Numbered from the stretch's first letter, positions 8,296-16,413 are shown. The stretch: 64,000 nt of DNA from JAVHQB01 sp049299915 (GCA_049299915.1 JBAQYG010000029.1:1-64000); one strand, 5' to 3'. Numbers and translations are program-made. Notes: generated from the letters alone by a model not told the origin.

Positions 8296-9822
8296 ATGGA
8301 TATTTTATATTTTGTCTTAGGTGGAGTGGGGATAGTTTTGGGTGTCTTTATTGGTTACAAAGTTCGTCAAACCTTAGGTCAAAAACAAGCCAATTCTATA
8401 GAAGCCAAGTTAAAGCTTAAAATAGAAGAAGTAAAAGGCGAAGCCAATAAAATTTTGTTGGAAGCAAAAACGAAATCACAACAATTAGTTGAACAGTCTC
8501 TAGAAGAAAATTCGCAGCATAAAAAACAACTAATCGAACTGGAAAACAGGCTTATAAAAAGAGAAGAGCTTTTGGATAAGAGGACTGACGAAGTAGAAGC
8601 CAATGCTACTAAACTGGAAGCTAACTTAACTAAAGTGCAAGAAGTTCGAGCTGCTGTCGATGAACTACAAAAGCAAGAAGAAACCAAATTGGCTGAAGTA
8701 GCCGGCTTAAGCCAAGAGCAAGCTAAAGAAGCCCTTTTTGAGGAAATAAAGAAAAATCACGAAAGTGATTTGGCAGATAGCTTCAAAAAATTAGAAAAAG
8801 ATCGCGAAGAGGAACTTAATATTAAGGCATCGGGTATTATAGCCACTGTTTTACAAAGATATGCCAGATCGGGAGTAAGTGAGGTCACCACTTCTTCAGT
8901 AAATATTCCTTCAGAAGATATTAAAGGTAAAATTATTGGTCGTGAGGGAAGAAATATTAGACACTTTGAACTATTAAGTGGAGTGGATGTTATAGTAGAC
9001 GAAACTCCTGATAGCATTACTATTTCTTCTTTTGATCCAGTAAGACGTGCTTTGGCTAAATTGGCTTTAGAAAAATTAATTGCCGATGGTAGAATTCAAC
9101 CAGCCAAAATAGAAGAAAAAATTCTAGAAGCTAAAAATGAAATTAACGAACAAATTAAAAAAGCAGGTGAGGAAGCTTGTTATGAGGTTGGTATAGTGGG
9201 ATTACCAAAAGAGATCATTCATTTACTTGGTCGTCTTAATTATAGAACAAGTTATGGCCAAAACGTCTTAACCCATTCTATAGAAGTAGCCATCCTTTCA
9301 GGGATGATGGCATCAGAGTTGGGAGGTAATGTTGAATTGGCAAAAACGGCCGGGCTTCTTCACGATATTGGTAAATCAGTTGATCATGAATTAGAAGGTG
9401 CTCACCTAGAATTGGGCATTAAGATTATGCAAAAATATGGAGTAAGCCAAGATATCATCAACGCGATGAAATCTCATCATGAGGATTACCCTATAGAAAT
9501 ATTAGAAGCCAACTTTGTAAACGCAGCTGACGCTCTATCTGCAGCTAGACCAGGAGCACGCAGAGAGAATATCGAAAACTACTTAAAACGTCTGGCTAAT
9601 TTGGAAAAAATAGCTACAGATTTTAAGGGAGTAGAAAAAGCTTATGCCATTCAGGCAGGTAGAGAATTAAGAGTTTTTGTTACTCCTACTCAAATAGATG
9701 ATTATTCTGCCTTAAAGATGGCTAGAGACATTGCCAATAAGATAGAAACAGAAATCCATTATCCTGGAGAAGTGAAAGTGACTGTCATCAGGGAAACACG
9801 AGCTGTTGAATTTGCTAAATAA
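8296..9822 (+). CDS. rny: Ribonuclease Y
   Basis: Membrane-bound endonuclease that starts mRNA decay. An N-terminal helix (about 4-22) is followed by a long charged coiled coil (30-170), then a KH RNA-binding domain with KIIGREGRNIRHFE near 213-226, and an HD hydrolase domain with LLHDIGK near 354 and SHHED near 394. Length 508 is normal. There is no Shine-Dalgarno sequence: the ATG follows an AT-rich ATTATACATAT stretch, only 11 bases after the closing stem of the leader RNA. Folding of the leader could therefore affect translation. Confidence 0.96.
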   Translation: MDILYFVLGGVGIVLGVFIGYKVRQTLGQKQANSIEAKLKLKIEEVKGEANKILLEAKTKSQQLVEQSLEENSQHKKQLIELENRLIKREELLDKRTDEVEANATKLEANLTKVQEVRAAVDELQKQEETKLAEVAGLSQEQAKEALFEEIKKNHESDLADSFKKLEKDREEELNIKASGIIATVLQRYARSGVSEVTTSSVNIPSEDIKGKIIGREGRNIRHFELLSGVDVIVDETPDSITISSFDPVRRALAKLALEKLIADGRIQPAKIEEKILEAKNEINEQIKKAGEEACYEVGIVGLPKEIIHLLGRLNYRTSYGQNVLTHSIEVAILSGMMASELGGNVELAKTAGLLHDIGKSVDHELEGAHLELGIKIMQKYGVSQDIINAMKSHHEDYPIEILEANFVNAADALSAARPGARRENIENYLKRLANLEKIATDFKGVEKAYAIQAGRELRVFVTPTQIDDYSALKMARDIANKIETEIHYPGEVKVTVIRETRAVEFAK

Positions 9823-9860
9823 ACTTGGGGCAATTCTTAAATCACGATTTGAAGCTCTTC

Positions 9861-9889
9861 TTGACATTATATTTTGCATTCCCTATACT
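9861..9889 (+). promoter_or_regulatory. Sigma-70 promoter for the HU gene
   Basis: TTGACA at 9861-9866, a 17-base spacer and TATACT at 9884-9889: consensus -35 and near-consensus -10. The leader of about 90 bases contains two small hairpins, one from AAAGCC/GGCTTT around 9906-9922 and one from AGCC/GGCT around 9940-9950. Confidence 0.85.
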
Positions 9890-9988
9890 GAAAATGTGTT
9901 AAATAAAGCCTTGGCGGCTTTCAATGGTCGATTCGCTAGCCTGAGGCTGAACGATAAATATTAATTAAAATTTTTATTAACTATATTT

Positions 9989-10261
9989 ATGAACAAAGAA
10001 GATTTAATAGAAGCCATTGTTAATAAAATCAATTGCACCAAGAAAGATGCTCAGGATGCCTTAGAAACTATCATTGATTCCATTACCAAGGCTCTTTCAA
10101 AGGGTGATGATGTTGCTTTAACTGGTTTTGGTTCTTTCACTGTTAAACATAGAGCCGCCAGAAACGGTGTTAATCCTAAGACAGGAGAAAAAATAAAGAT
10201 TGCTGCTGCCAAGGTTCCGAAGTTCAAAGCTGGCAAAGGCCTTAAGGATGCCGTTAAATAA
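9989..10261 (+). CDS. hup: HU family DNA-binding protein
   Basis: Histone-like dimeric protein that bends and compacts DNA. 90 residues, the standard length. The start MNKEDLIEAIVNK is typical, GFGSFTVKHRAARNGVNP carries the family signature (G-F-G-x-F and the arm R-x-x-R-x-G-x-N-P), and the end PKFKAGKGLKDAV matches. It stands alone with its own strong promoter and a terminator, indicating high expression. Confidence 0.97.
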   Translation: MNKEDLIEAIVNKINCTKKDAQDALETIIDSITKALSKGDDVALTGFGSFTVKHRAARNGVNPKTGEKIKIAAAKVPKFKAGKGLKDAVK

Positions 10262-10273
10262 ATAAATCAAATT

Positions 10274-10302
10274 AAAAAACTCCCCAAGTTGGGGAGTTTT
10301 TT
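10274..10302. terminator. Bidirectional terminator between hup and rpsA
   Basis: A 12-bp stem (10274-10285 with 10291-10302; core ACTCCCC/GGGGAGT), a 5-base loop, and A and T runs on either side. It serves both convergent genes. Confidence 0.92.
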
Positions 10303-10312
10303 GTATCTTCAC

Positions 10313-11455
10313 TTATTTAATTTCAGGTGGTACTTCAGGAGAGACTTCTTCTAAAGGAATCTCTTCAACCTTTTCTTCTTTAACAACTTTGGGTTTATCT
10401 GTTAAAGATAAGGTCATTTTTCTGCCAGTGGTATCTATACTCTTAATGAAGAATTCTTTAGTTTCTCCTAAAGTAATTTCATTTTTTATAGTCTCCCAGT
10501 TAGCAAATTCTGAAGAGGAACAGAAACCATTCACTCCTGGCTCTATTTCTATAAAGAGCCCTATAGGCAATACTTTCATAATCTTCCCAGAGATTTTAGT
10601 GAGAAGAACATATCTTTCATTAATCTTATCCCAAGGATCAGCTTTTAAGGCTTTCAAGGATAGAGCCAAACGATCATTATCAGTGCTTATAATCTTAGCT
10701 TGAATCTTTTGTCCTTCCTGAACATAGTCAGTAGGATTAGAAACTAGTTTGTAATCGAATTCGGAAATATGAATGAGTCCATCTACGGGTGGCTTACCGA
10801 ATTGGATAAAGGCACCGAAGTCTACTATTTTAGTAATAGTTCCTTCAACCACTTCACCAACCTGATAATTAGCCATAAGGTCTTTATTCTGGTCGGATTG
10901 GATAAGCTTCTCAGAGAAGATAAGCTTATTTTCTTCGGAATTTACATCCAGAATTTTGACTTCAATTTCCTGACCTATAAATTTCTTTAATTCAACAAGA
11001 ATCTTTTCCTTATCACTATTTTCTACCTTAGGATAGTGGGCAGTAGATAATTGAGAGACTGGTAAAAATCCAGTTAAGCCAACGTATTCTACCAAAAGTC
11101 CACCACGATTAGCTTCTTTTACTTTAACCTTAACACTATCTTTACTATCTTTGACGCCAGTAAGTACTCTCCAGGTCCTTTCTCTATTAACTTCTCTTAA
11201 GGAAAGTTCCATAAGCCCTTCTTCGTTAGCAAGGCTTAGGATTTTACCCGAGATAACCTCTCCGATTTTTAAATCCTTAATACTTTCACGAGCTTGAAGG
11301 AACTCGTAGCCACGCACTACTCCGATACCATAAATACCCAGGTCTAAATAAAGGACCCGGTTTTTCTGGTCTAGAACCTTACCCTCTATAACGCCGTTCT
11401 TTTGAGGGTATTTTTTTGCATCCACAGTGGATGTAAGGCTAATAACATTATCCAT
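10313..11455 (-). CDS. rpsA: 30S ribosomal protein S1
   Basis: RNA-binding protein that helps mRNA reach the 30S subunit. 380 residues with four S1 repeats at about 20-87, 103-185, 198-265 and 282-345. The third contains the classic GAFIQFG...DGLIHISEF core. E. coli S1 has six repeats; four-repeat forms are usual in Gram-positive-type bacteria. The C-terminal 30 residues are acidic and Pro/Glu-rich. This protein matters here because most genes in the window lack SD sequences. A stable hairpin lies 10 bases before the ATG. Confidence 0.92.
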   Translation of the reverse strand: MDNVISLTSTVDAKKYPQKNGVIEGKVLDQKNRVLYLDLGIYGIGVVRGYEFLQARESIKDLKIGEVISGKILSLANEEGLMELSLREVNRERTWRVLTGVKDSKDSVKVKVKEANRGGLLVEYVGLTGFLPVSQLSTAHYPKVENSDKEKILVELKKFIGQEIEVKILDVNSEENKLIFSEKLIQSDQNKDLMANYQVGEVVEGTITKIVDFGAFIQFGKPPVDGLIHISEFDYKLVSNPTDYVQEGQKIQAKIISTDNDRLALSLKALKADPWDKINERYVLLTKISGKIMKVLPIGLFIEIEPGVNGFCSSSEFANWETIKNEITLGETKEFFIKSIDTTGRKMTLSLTDKPKVVKEEKVEEIPLEEVSPEVPPEIK

Positions 11456-11465
11456 GTTTGTTGTA

Positions 11466-11497
11466 CCTTAACGTCTTTTAATTTAATTGCGTTAAGG
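11466..11497 (-). promoter_or_regulatory. Hairpin in the rpsA leader
   Basis: A perfect 8-bp stem, CCTTAACG (11466-11473) with CGTTAAGG (11490-11497), and a 16-base AT-rich loop. It has no T-run, so it is not a terminator. It lies between tRNA-Ala and the rpsA start and could be a processing or autoregulatory site. Confidence 0.4.
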
Positions 11498-11514
11498 GTT
11501 ATTTTTTGGAGATG

Positions 11515-11586
11515 TGGACCCGGCGGGACTCGAACCCGCGATCTTTAGTATGCCATACTAACGCTTTTCCTCTAAGCTACGAGCCC
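11515..11586 (-). tRNA. tRNA-Ala(GGC)
   Basis: The acceptor GGGCTCG pairs with CGGGTCC and includes the G3:U70 pair that identifies alanine tRNAs. The anticodon loop is ATGGCAT (GGC). CCA is not encoded (CAT follows the discriminator A). It is probably co-transcribed with rpsA from the promoter at 11601-11629. Confidence 0.95.
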
Positions 11587-11600
11587 TTCCAAAACACCTC

Positions 11601-11629
11601 ATAATACATTAGTTTCGATTTAATTTCAA
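11601..11629 (-). promoter_or_regulatory. Promoter for tRNA-Ala and probably rpsA
   Basis: On the minus strand, TTGAAA (complement of 11624-11629), a 17-base spacer and TATTAT (complement of 11601-11606). tRNA-Ala begins about 14 bases after the -10 box. No terminator is visible before rpsA. Confidence 0.7.
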
Positions 11630-11706
11630 GGATGAAGAGCCTTTACCTGCTTTATTTTACCCCTTCTTTATGGTAGATTAGAAACAGATATAAGCAAAAT
11701 TTCAAT

Positions 11707-11778
11707 GCCCCCATAGCTCAACGGATAGAGTAGATCCGTCCTAAGGATAAGATGAGGGTTCGATTCCTTCTGGGGGCA
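11707..11778 (+). tRNA. tRNA-Arg(CCT)
   Basis: The acceptor GCCCCCA pairs with TGGGGGC. The anticodon loop is GTCCTAA (CCT, reading AGG). The first anticodon-stem pair is a mismatch. CCA is not encoded. It lies 32 bases before tRNA-Ser on the same strand. Confidence 0.92.
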
Positions 11779-11810
11779 CTATCTGTATTATTGTGGGTAT
11801 AAATTTATTT

Positions 11811-11902
11811 GGAGGGGTGTCTGAGTGGTTTAAAGAGACGGTTTCGAAAACCGTTGTCTCAGATTACTGGGACCGTGAGTTCGAATCTCACCCCCTCCGC
11901 CA
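11811..11902 (+). tRNA. tRNA-Ser(CGA), CCA encoded
   Basis: The acceptor GGAGGGG pairs with CCCCTCC and the discriminator is G. The anticodon loop TTCGAAA (CGA, reading UCG) sits on a 5-bp stem, and a long variable arm is present. The 3' CCA is encoded at 11900-11902. Confidence 0.95.
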
Positions 11903-11954
11903 AGTTTGGGAATAAAGTAAAATCTTAGAAAGAAGTATAGTTTATTCTATATTT

Positions 11955-11982
11955 AAAACACTAGTGGAAGACTAGTGTTTTT
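11955..11982 (+). terminator. Terminator of the tRNA-Arg/tRNA-Ser unit
   Basis: A stem of about 11 bp (AAAACACTAGT, 11955-11965, with ACTAGTGTTTT, 11971-11981), a 5-base loop and a T-run. It may also act on dcd transcripts from the other strand. Confidence 0.85.
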
Positions 11983-12011
11983 ATATTCACGATTATAAAA
12001 ATAGGGCTTAT

Positions 12012-12722
12012 CTAACGATTGTATTTGGAGAAATGGCCAATGTCATGATCCTTATAGAGCTTGGGTAGCATATCGTCTGGGGTCCAATTCTTTTTTATTT
12101 CTTTTAAGCTCCCAAATGATTGGTATTTGTTATTACCCTTTAAATGATACTCGTCGGAAATCTCTACGGGAACAGTCGAATGGAAAATAATTTGGGCAAT
12201 GCGTAAACCTACAGGTAAGGGGATAACGTTGTTACTAAAATTAGTGATTTCCATAGTCCAGCGATTTACGTAGCCAATATCTCCCCAACCAGCACATTTG
12301 CATACAGCAATACCAATTCTTCCCAAAGAACTGCGAGCACGCATTTCGGTGGTCACTGCATCTAATTTTCCAGGGATACCATTCTTACCTCCAATAAACT
12401 CGATAGTATGGGCCAAAATAGTTTCATTGGGTTCAAGCAAAATTACACAGTCATTTGGTTTTAAGTTATTAAAGGGGTTGAGCTTGGAACGAAGAATTTT
12501 TATGGGAACAGCTTCTTCAAGCTCTGAATACATTCTTCTGAGGGACTTGTCATAAAAAGGATTCACAGCTTGAATACGTTTTACCTGAGTTTGTCTAAAA
12601 AAATACTTTCCTAAACGGACATCATAACTAGTATTGGAAAGATTACCATTATCGAAGGGGTCGATAATAATATTTCCGGCTTTGTAATGTTTGAGGATTT
12701 CTGGTTTGGATAAAACACTCAT
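12012..12722 (-). CDS. dcd: dCTP deaminase
   Basis: Deaminates dCTP to dUTP (or directly to dUMP in bifunctional forms) for thymidylate synthesis. The family motif MRARSSLGRIGI is near residues 127-138, and WTMEITNFSN near 157 carries the catalytic glutamate. YDVRLGKYFF near the N-terminus is also typical. At 236 residues it is about 40 longer than E. coli Dcd, with insertions near residues 40-80 and a longer C-terminal tail. Which of the two activities it has cannot be told by eye. It is a single gene with its own promoter. Confidence 0.9.
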   Translation of the reverse strand: MSVLSKPEILKHYKAGNIIIDPFDNGNLSNTSYDVRLGKYFFRQTQVKRIQAVNPFYDKSLRRMYSELEEAVPIKILRSKLNPFNNLKPNDCVILLEPNETILAHTIEFIGGKNGIPGKLDAVTTEMRARSSLGRIGIAVCKCAGWGDIGYVNRWTMEITNFSNNVIPLPVGLRIAQIIFHSTVPVEISDEYHLKGNNKYQSFGSLKEIKKNWTPDDMLPKLYKDHDIGHFSKYNR

Positions 12723-12746
12723 ATTTTTTATATTTTAATTAGGGCA

Positions 12747-12775
12747 ATTGTATCATAGTTTCAGGGGATGCTCAA
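12747..12775 (-). promoter_or_regulatory. Promoter for dcd
   Basis: On the minus strand, TTGAGC (complement of 12770-12775), a 17-base spacer and TACAAT (complement of 12747-12752). The dcd ATG follows about 25 bases after the -10 box. Confidence 0.7.
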
Positions 12776-12814
12776 ACGTTGCCGTTAGGCCTATTTGGTG
12801 ATTTAATAAGTTTA

Positions 12815-13276
12815 ATGACTGAATCAAAACAAAAATTATTAGAGTTAGAAAAAGAAGGAATATATCTTTTTCATGGTTCACCAATCGAGAATTTAGAGGA
12901 GTTAAAACCGCATCAAGCTTATATAGTTTCGCGAGGGGGCAAAGATATGGTTAAAGACGGTGAGCCTTGCATCGCGGCTACTCCATATTTAGAAATAGCA
13001 ATTTTTGCAGCCTTCATGTCAAAGAGTAAAAGTAACTTTTCTGTTTCAGCTACTAGCATGGAAGATGTTGTTATAAAATTGAAAGCAAGCGAAGAGGCCC
13101 TTGAAACTGCAAAAGGCCAAAAAGGATTTGTCTATGTTTTAGATAAAGCCGGATTTGTCCCAAGATCTGGAAATAATTATTGTATGGAATGGAGAAGTAG
13201 TGCTTCTGTTAAGCCATTATGGATGTTTGAAGTGAGCTATGAAGATTTACCAAAAAATATCGAAATCATTAAATGA
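12815..13276 (+). CDS. Hypothetical protein, possible ADP-ribosyltransferase fold
   Basis: 153 residues from the ATG at 12815. An in-frame TTG at 12779 would add 12 residues, but nothing supports it. The motif LFHGSP near residue 20, then HQAYIVSRGG and CIAATPYLEIAIFAAF near 56-71, resembles the H-G-S start and the A-T-P...A..A helix of small ART/KptA-like proteins that bind NAD. The third motif (a glutamate or its substitute) is not obvious. No Shine-Dalgarno sequence. First gene of an accessory stretch. Function unproven. Confidence 0.6.
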   Translation: MTESKQKLLELEKEGIYLFHGSPIENLEELKPHQAYIVSRGGKDMVKDGEPCIAATPYLEIAIFAAFMSKSKSNFSVSATSMEDVVIKLKASEEALETAKGQKGFVYVLDKAGFVPRSGNNYCMEWRSSASVKPLWMFEVSYEDLPKNIEIIK

Positions 13277-13293
13277 TCTAGATCACCTTAATC

Positions 13294-13716
13294 ATGAAGA
13301 AAGCAATCAAAATAATTCAAAAAGATATTATCCAAATTTTTAGAAGTGGGGTAAAAAATAAACCCTTAAATTTGTGTTGCAAAGACAGTTGTAGTGAAGC
13401 TTCCCGATTGGTCGCAATTTGGATAAAAAGAAAATTTAAGAGAGCCTCAGTATTTATATTAAAAGGAGAACATAAACCTAAAAAATATCATGACATCTTA
13501 ATTACCCAGTTAGGTAATGAATTTTATTTAATAGATCCAACGGTTTGGCAATTTTTTAAGAACAAAAGAAGTATTTTGATAGGAAAATTTAATAGTATAA
13601 ATGAACTCTTATTACGTGCCAAGGAACTATATGGTGGCAAATGGGGAAACATAGAAAAATTTACAAATTTTAAAGAGGAAAAGCGATTAATTAAAATAAT
13701 AAAAAGTAATTCGTGA
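13294..13716 (+). CDS. Small transglutaminase-like (papain-fold) protein
   Basis: 140 residues with a possible Cys-His-Asp triad in transglutaminase order: CCKDSCSEAS (about residues 28-37) at the start of a helix, KYHDILI near 70-76, and FYLIDPTVWQF near 85-95. The H-D-I-L...L-I-D-P-T spacing is the usual look of transglutaminase-like or peptidase folds. There is no signal peptide, so it probably acts inside the cell. It is 17 bases after the ART-like gene. The fold is inferred from motif spacing only. Confidence 0.55.
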   Translation: MKKAIKIIQKDIIQIFRSGVKNKPLNLCCKDSCSEASRLVAIWIKRKFKRASVFILKGEHKPKKYHDILITQLGNEFYLIDPTVWQFFKNKRSILIGKFNSINELLLRAKELYGGKWGNIEKFTNFKEEKRLIKIIKSNS

Positions 13717-13760
13717 CAAAAACTATTCTTCCGAAAGGCTATTAAAACAGTAATATAATT

Positions 13761-14408
13761 ATGCAGTTAGAGCTTTTACATAAAGAATACGACTCATTAC
13801 AGGCTTTATATGGTGACCCTTCACTAAAGTCTATTTATGGTGCAGGCTGCACTAAGAATCCCAAAATAATGTTAGTGTTTATGAATCCAACTGCTACAAA
13901 CGTGTCAGCTAAAAAGAATTGGCAGGGATTAAGAGCTCCTTGGTTGGGAACTAAAAATATATGGAATATTTTCTATGAATTAAAATTATTATCCAAAGAT
14001 TCATTTGATAGGATACAACATATGAGGCCCGAAGAATGGACTGCTGGTTTTGCCGATAGAGTGTATTCTGAATTAACTGATAAAGGAATATTCGTTACAA
14101 ATCTAGCTAAATGTACTCAAGTAGATGCCAGACCATTAAAAAATGATATATTTAAAAATTATTTAGATTTAATACTTAAAGAAATTGATTCTATTAATCC
14201 TAAAAATATAGTTAGTTTTGGCAATCAAGTTAGTTCAATTTTATTAGGAAAACCAATTTCTGTGGGTGATTATGTTGGTACTCAAAATGAGATATTGAAA
14301 ATTGGCAAAAAACGATTTAAAGTTTATCCAACCTATTATCCAGTAGGGCAGGGAAGACGTAATATGCCATTAGCAGTAGGAAGAATAGAAAAGATTTTGA
14401 AATATTAA
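13761..14408 (+). CDS. Uracil-DNA glycosylase superfamily protein
   Basis: 215 residues. IMLVFMNPTAT near 32-42 matches the first UDG-fold motif (G-I-N-P-G type). NLAKCTQVDARP, SFGNQVSSILLG near 152-163, and YPTYYPVGQGRRN near 192-204 are in the positions of the second half and the H-P-S loop. The family removes uracil or damaged bases from DNA; here the usual catalytic and loop residues are altered, so substrate and activity are uncertain. There is no Fe-S cysteine set as in family 4. Confidence 0.7.
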   Translation: MQLELLHKEYDSLQALYGDPSLKSIYGAGCTKNPKIMLVFMNPTATNVSAKKNWQGLRAPWLGTKNIWNIFYELKLLSKDSFDRIQHMRPEEWTAGFADRVYSELTDKGIFVTNLAKCTQVDARPLKNDIFKNYLDLILKEIDSINPKNIVSFGNQVSSILLGKPISVGDYVGTQNEILKIGKKRFKVYPTYYPVGQGRRNMPLAVGRIEKILKY

Positions 14409-14454
14409 TAATTTCTAATGCAGTTCAATATTAAATATCAATTTCTTATTTTAT

Positions 14455-15156
14455 ATGAATAAATATATTTACTTAATTGGAAATCTAATATTTTTTATCA
14501 TTTGGCTAGCCATTATTGTTACCAGAAAGGATCTGAGGTTTAAAATGGTAAAAACGAGCCTTATGGGTGGTGCCATGGGTATATTGTCAGAGTTCTGGTA
14601 CTTTAAAGATTATTGGCGACCACCATCAATTTTAGGACAAGGAGTTACCTCTATTGAAGATTTTTTGTTCGGTTTCTTTATCACAGGAATCGCTGTTTCC
14701 ATATATGACATAGTTTTTGGTTTTAAGAACATTTCAGGCGAGAAACCTCACAAATTATTATTCGGTTTATTATTTATCCTAGTAATGAGTTCTTTATTAT
14801 TTTTAAGTACTTGGAAAGGAGTCAATTCAATTTTAGTAAGTGAAATAGCATTCTTACTTTGTACAGTAATAATAGTTCTAATAAGGAAAGACCTACTTAA
14901 ACCCGCTCTAATATCGGGACTATTGCTGGTATTAGTTATTCTTCCGATTTATGTGCTGCTTTTCAACATTCTTTCTCCTAATTTCTGGCGCCTATATTGG
15001 CTATTGAATCAAACTAAATTCGGTATTTTAGTTTTTGGCGACATTCCTTTAACCGAATTATTTTGGTACTTTTATTGGGGTTGTTTTTGTGGAGCAGGTC
15101 ATAATTTTTATTCAGGTACTAAAAAAGTTCCTTTAATTAAGATTTCTGGGCAATAA
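14455..15156 (+). CDS. Polytopic membrane protein, lycopene-cyclase-domain-like
   Basis: 233 residues with about seven transmembrane helices. The motif FWYFKDYWRPPS (about 43-54), then TSIEDFLFGFF, resembles the DYW/PxEDxxF core of heterodimeric (CrtY-c/d type) lycopene cyclase domains. The end SELFWYF...GHNFY may be the matching second half. No carotenoid pathway gene is in the window, so the function may have diverged. No Shine-Dalgarno sequence. Confidence 0.55.
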   Translation: MNKYIYLIGNLIFFIIWLAIIVTRKDLRFKMVKTSLMGGAMGILSEFWYFKDYWRPPSILGQGVTSIEDFLFGFFITGIAVSIYDIVFGFKNISGEKPHKLLFGLLFILVMSSLLFLSTWKGVNSILVSEIAFLLCTVIIVLIRKDLLKPALISGLLLVLVILPIYVLLFNILSPNFWRLYWLLNQTKFGILVFGDIPLTELFWYFYWGCFCGAGHNFYSGTKKVPLIKISGQ

Positions 15157-15270
15157 GATTTCTAGTTCTTTCTACCATAAATTCCTAGCTAATCCATATG
15201 ATTATAAAAGAAATCTGAGTATAATTATAAGTAAGGTGGAGAATATTAGGTAAATTATTGTATAAATATA

Positions 15271-15894
15271 ATGATTTATAGAATTCAAAAAATCAGTCGT
15301 TCAAAAATAGATAAAATGTATACGAAATCAATGAAAGAGTTAAATTCTTTTTTTCCAATCAATTGGACCCATAATCTCCCGAATCTAATTTTAGTTCCAG
15401 ACAGAGAGACCATTAATGCTTTAAAAGGGCATAAAACAGAAGATTGGGTTGTTGGGTGGGCTGACCGCAATAAAGTGTACTTATTAGATGGTAAGAACTT
15501 TAATAAAGAAAGTAGCCATCAATATTCTGATGAGGAATTCTTTGTGTCTATAAAACATGAACTTGCACACTGTTTTTCTTATGTATTAGCCGATTTCAGT
15601 AGAATACCTATTTGGCTTCTTGAAGGAATCGCTATATATGTTTCTGGTGAATATAAACAGCAAACGAAGCCTAAAAAATTTAAAAACTTTATTAATTATT
15701 TTGATAAAAGTGGGGAAGGAGTCTATTCAGAATCTGGTTTTGCGGTTATGTTTTTGATAGAGAAATATGGGAAAAAGAAACTTTTATCTTTATTGAAATC
15801 GTTAAAAAAAGTTAAATCAAAAGCAGATTTTGCTAAATTGTTTAAATCTATTTATGGTTTCGAATTGTCCTATAAAAATTTTAGAGTAATTTGA
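15271..15894 (+). CDS. Zinc metallopeptidase, peptidase MA-like (HExxH)
   Basis: 207 residues. KHELAHCF near residue 95 gives HExxH, and LLEGIAIYVSGEY about 25 residues later supplies the third zinc ligand as in gluzincins. It fits peptidase MA-like proteins. It has no clear signal peptide, so an intracellular role is likely. It stands alone, 115 bases after the previous gene. Confidence 0.75.
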   Translation: MIYRIQKISRSKIDKMYTKSMKELNSFFPINWTHNLPNLILVPDRETINALKGHKTEDWVVGWADRNKVYLLDGKNFNKESSHQYSDEEFFVSIKHELAHCFSYVLADFSRIPIWLLEGIAIYVSGEYKQQTKPKKFKNFINYFDKSGEGVYSESGFAVMFLIEKYGKKKLLSLLKSLKKVKSKADFAKLFKSIYGFELSYKNFRVI

Positions 15895-16039
15895 TTTTTT
15901 ACCCTTCCTTTATTATCACCCATCTCCAGTAAGCTCTTATGGATGTAAAAAGAACCTAGCTATAATTTCCAAGAAGATAAGTAAAATTAAACAGATTATT
16001 AAATAAGTAAATTAACATCAATTAATAATAAATAATATT

Positions 16040-16213
16040 ATGACTATGTATTATGCAGGTCTAATGTATGTTGCAATAGCTATAGTTATATTTTTAGTTT
16101 GCCGAGTCCTGGTTCTATGGTATTGGAAGATTGATACAATAGTGTCATTGCTCCAAGATATCTCAGGCAATTTGTCTAATATAGTGCAAAAGACAGAGCA
16201 AAAACAAGCCTAG
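16040..16213 (+). CDS. Small single-helix membrane protein
   Basis: 57 residues: a transmembrane helix (about 6-27) followed by a short amphipathic tail (about 30-57, ending in a Lys/Gln-rich segment). It starts at an ATG after an AT-rich stretch with no Shine-Dalgarno sequence, like its neighbours. No family recognised. Confidence 0.55.
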   Translation: MTMYYAGLMYVAIAIVIFLVCRVLVLWYWKIDTIVSLLQDISGNLSNIVQKTEQKQA

Positions 16214-16251
16214 TTGAATTTGAAATATTAGTATTTTGTCAGTGTTTTTAT

Positions 16252-16280
16252 TTGCCCAAACCCTTGAGAGGGGTTATAAT
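16252..16280 (+). promoter_or_regulatory. Promoter-like pair before the micro-gene
   Basis: TTGCCC at 16252-16257, a 17-base spacer and consensus TATAAT at 16275-16280. The -35 match is 4 of 6. Confidence 0.55.
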
Positions 16281-16317
16281 ATAGGTGTTAAAAATCTATA
16301 ATTTTGTGGAATACAAC

Positions 16318-16398
16318 ATGCATCCTAGTGGTAATAATGAGGGTTGTTCCACTTATACTATGAGTCTGTTTTCAGAGCGTTATATTGAATTGGCCTAA
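16318..16398 (+). CDS. Candidate 26-residue peptide (or small RNA gene)
   Basis: ATG at 16318 and TAA at 16396-16398, with an intact promoter 40 bases upstream and a terminator whose loop contains the stop codon. The transcript would be about 127 bases. A 10-bp stem (16306-16311 with 16347-16352, 16314-16317 with 16343-16346) encloses the start codon, so the alternative is a non-coding RNA. The peptide is hydrophilic with one cysteine. No similarity recognised. Confidence 0.35.
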   Translation: MHPSGNNEGCSTYTMSLFSERYIELA

Positions 16399-16413
16399 AT
16401 GGTCAATTTTTTT
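16388..16413 (+). terminator. Terminator of the micro-gene
   Basis: An 8-bp stem, AATTGGCC (16388-16395) with GGTCAATT (16401-16408; one G-U pair), a TAAAT loop and a run of T. Confidence 0.75.

Noticed and set aside
10051..10312. Antisense frames over the HU gene
   Set aside because: Shadows of a certain gene; the same holds for many minus-strand frames over rny, uvrA, uvrB, phoH2 and ligA.
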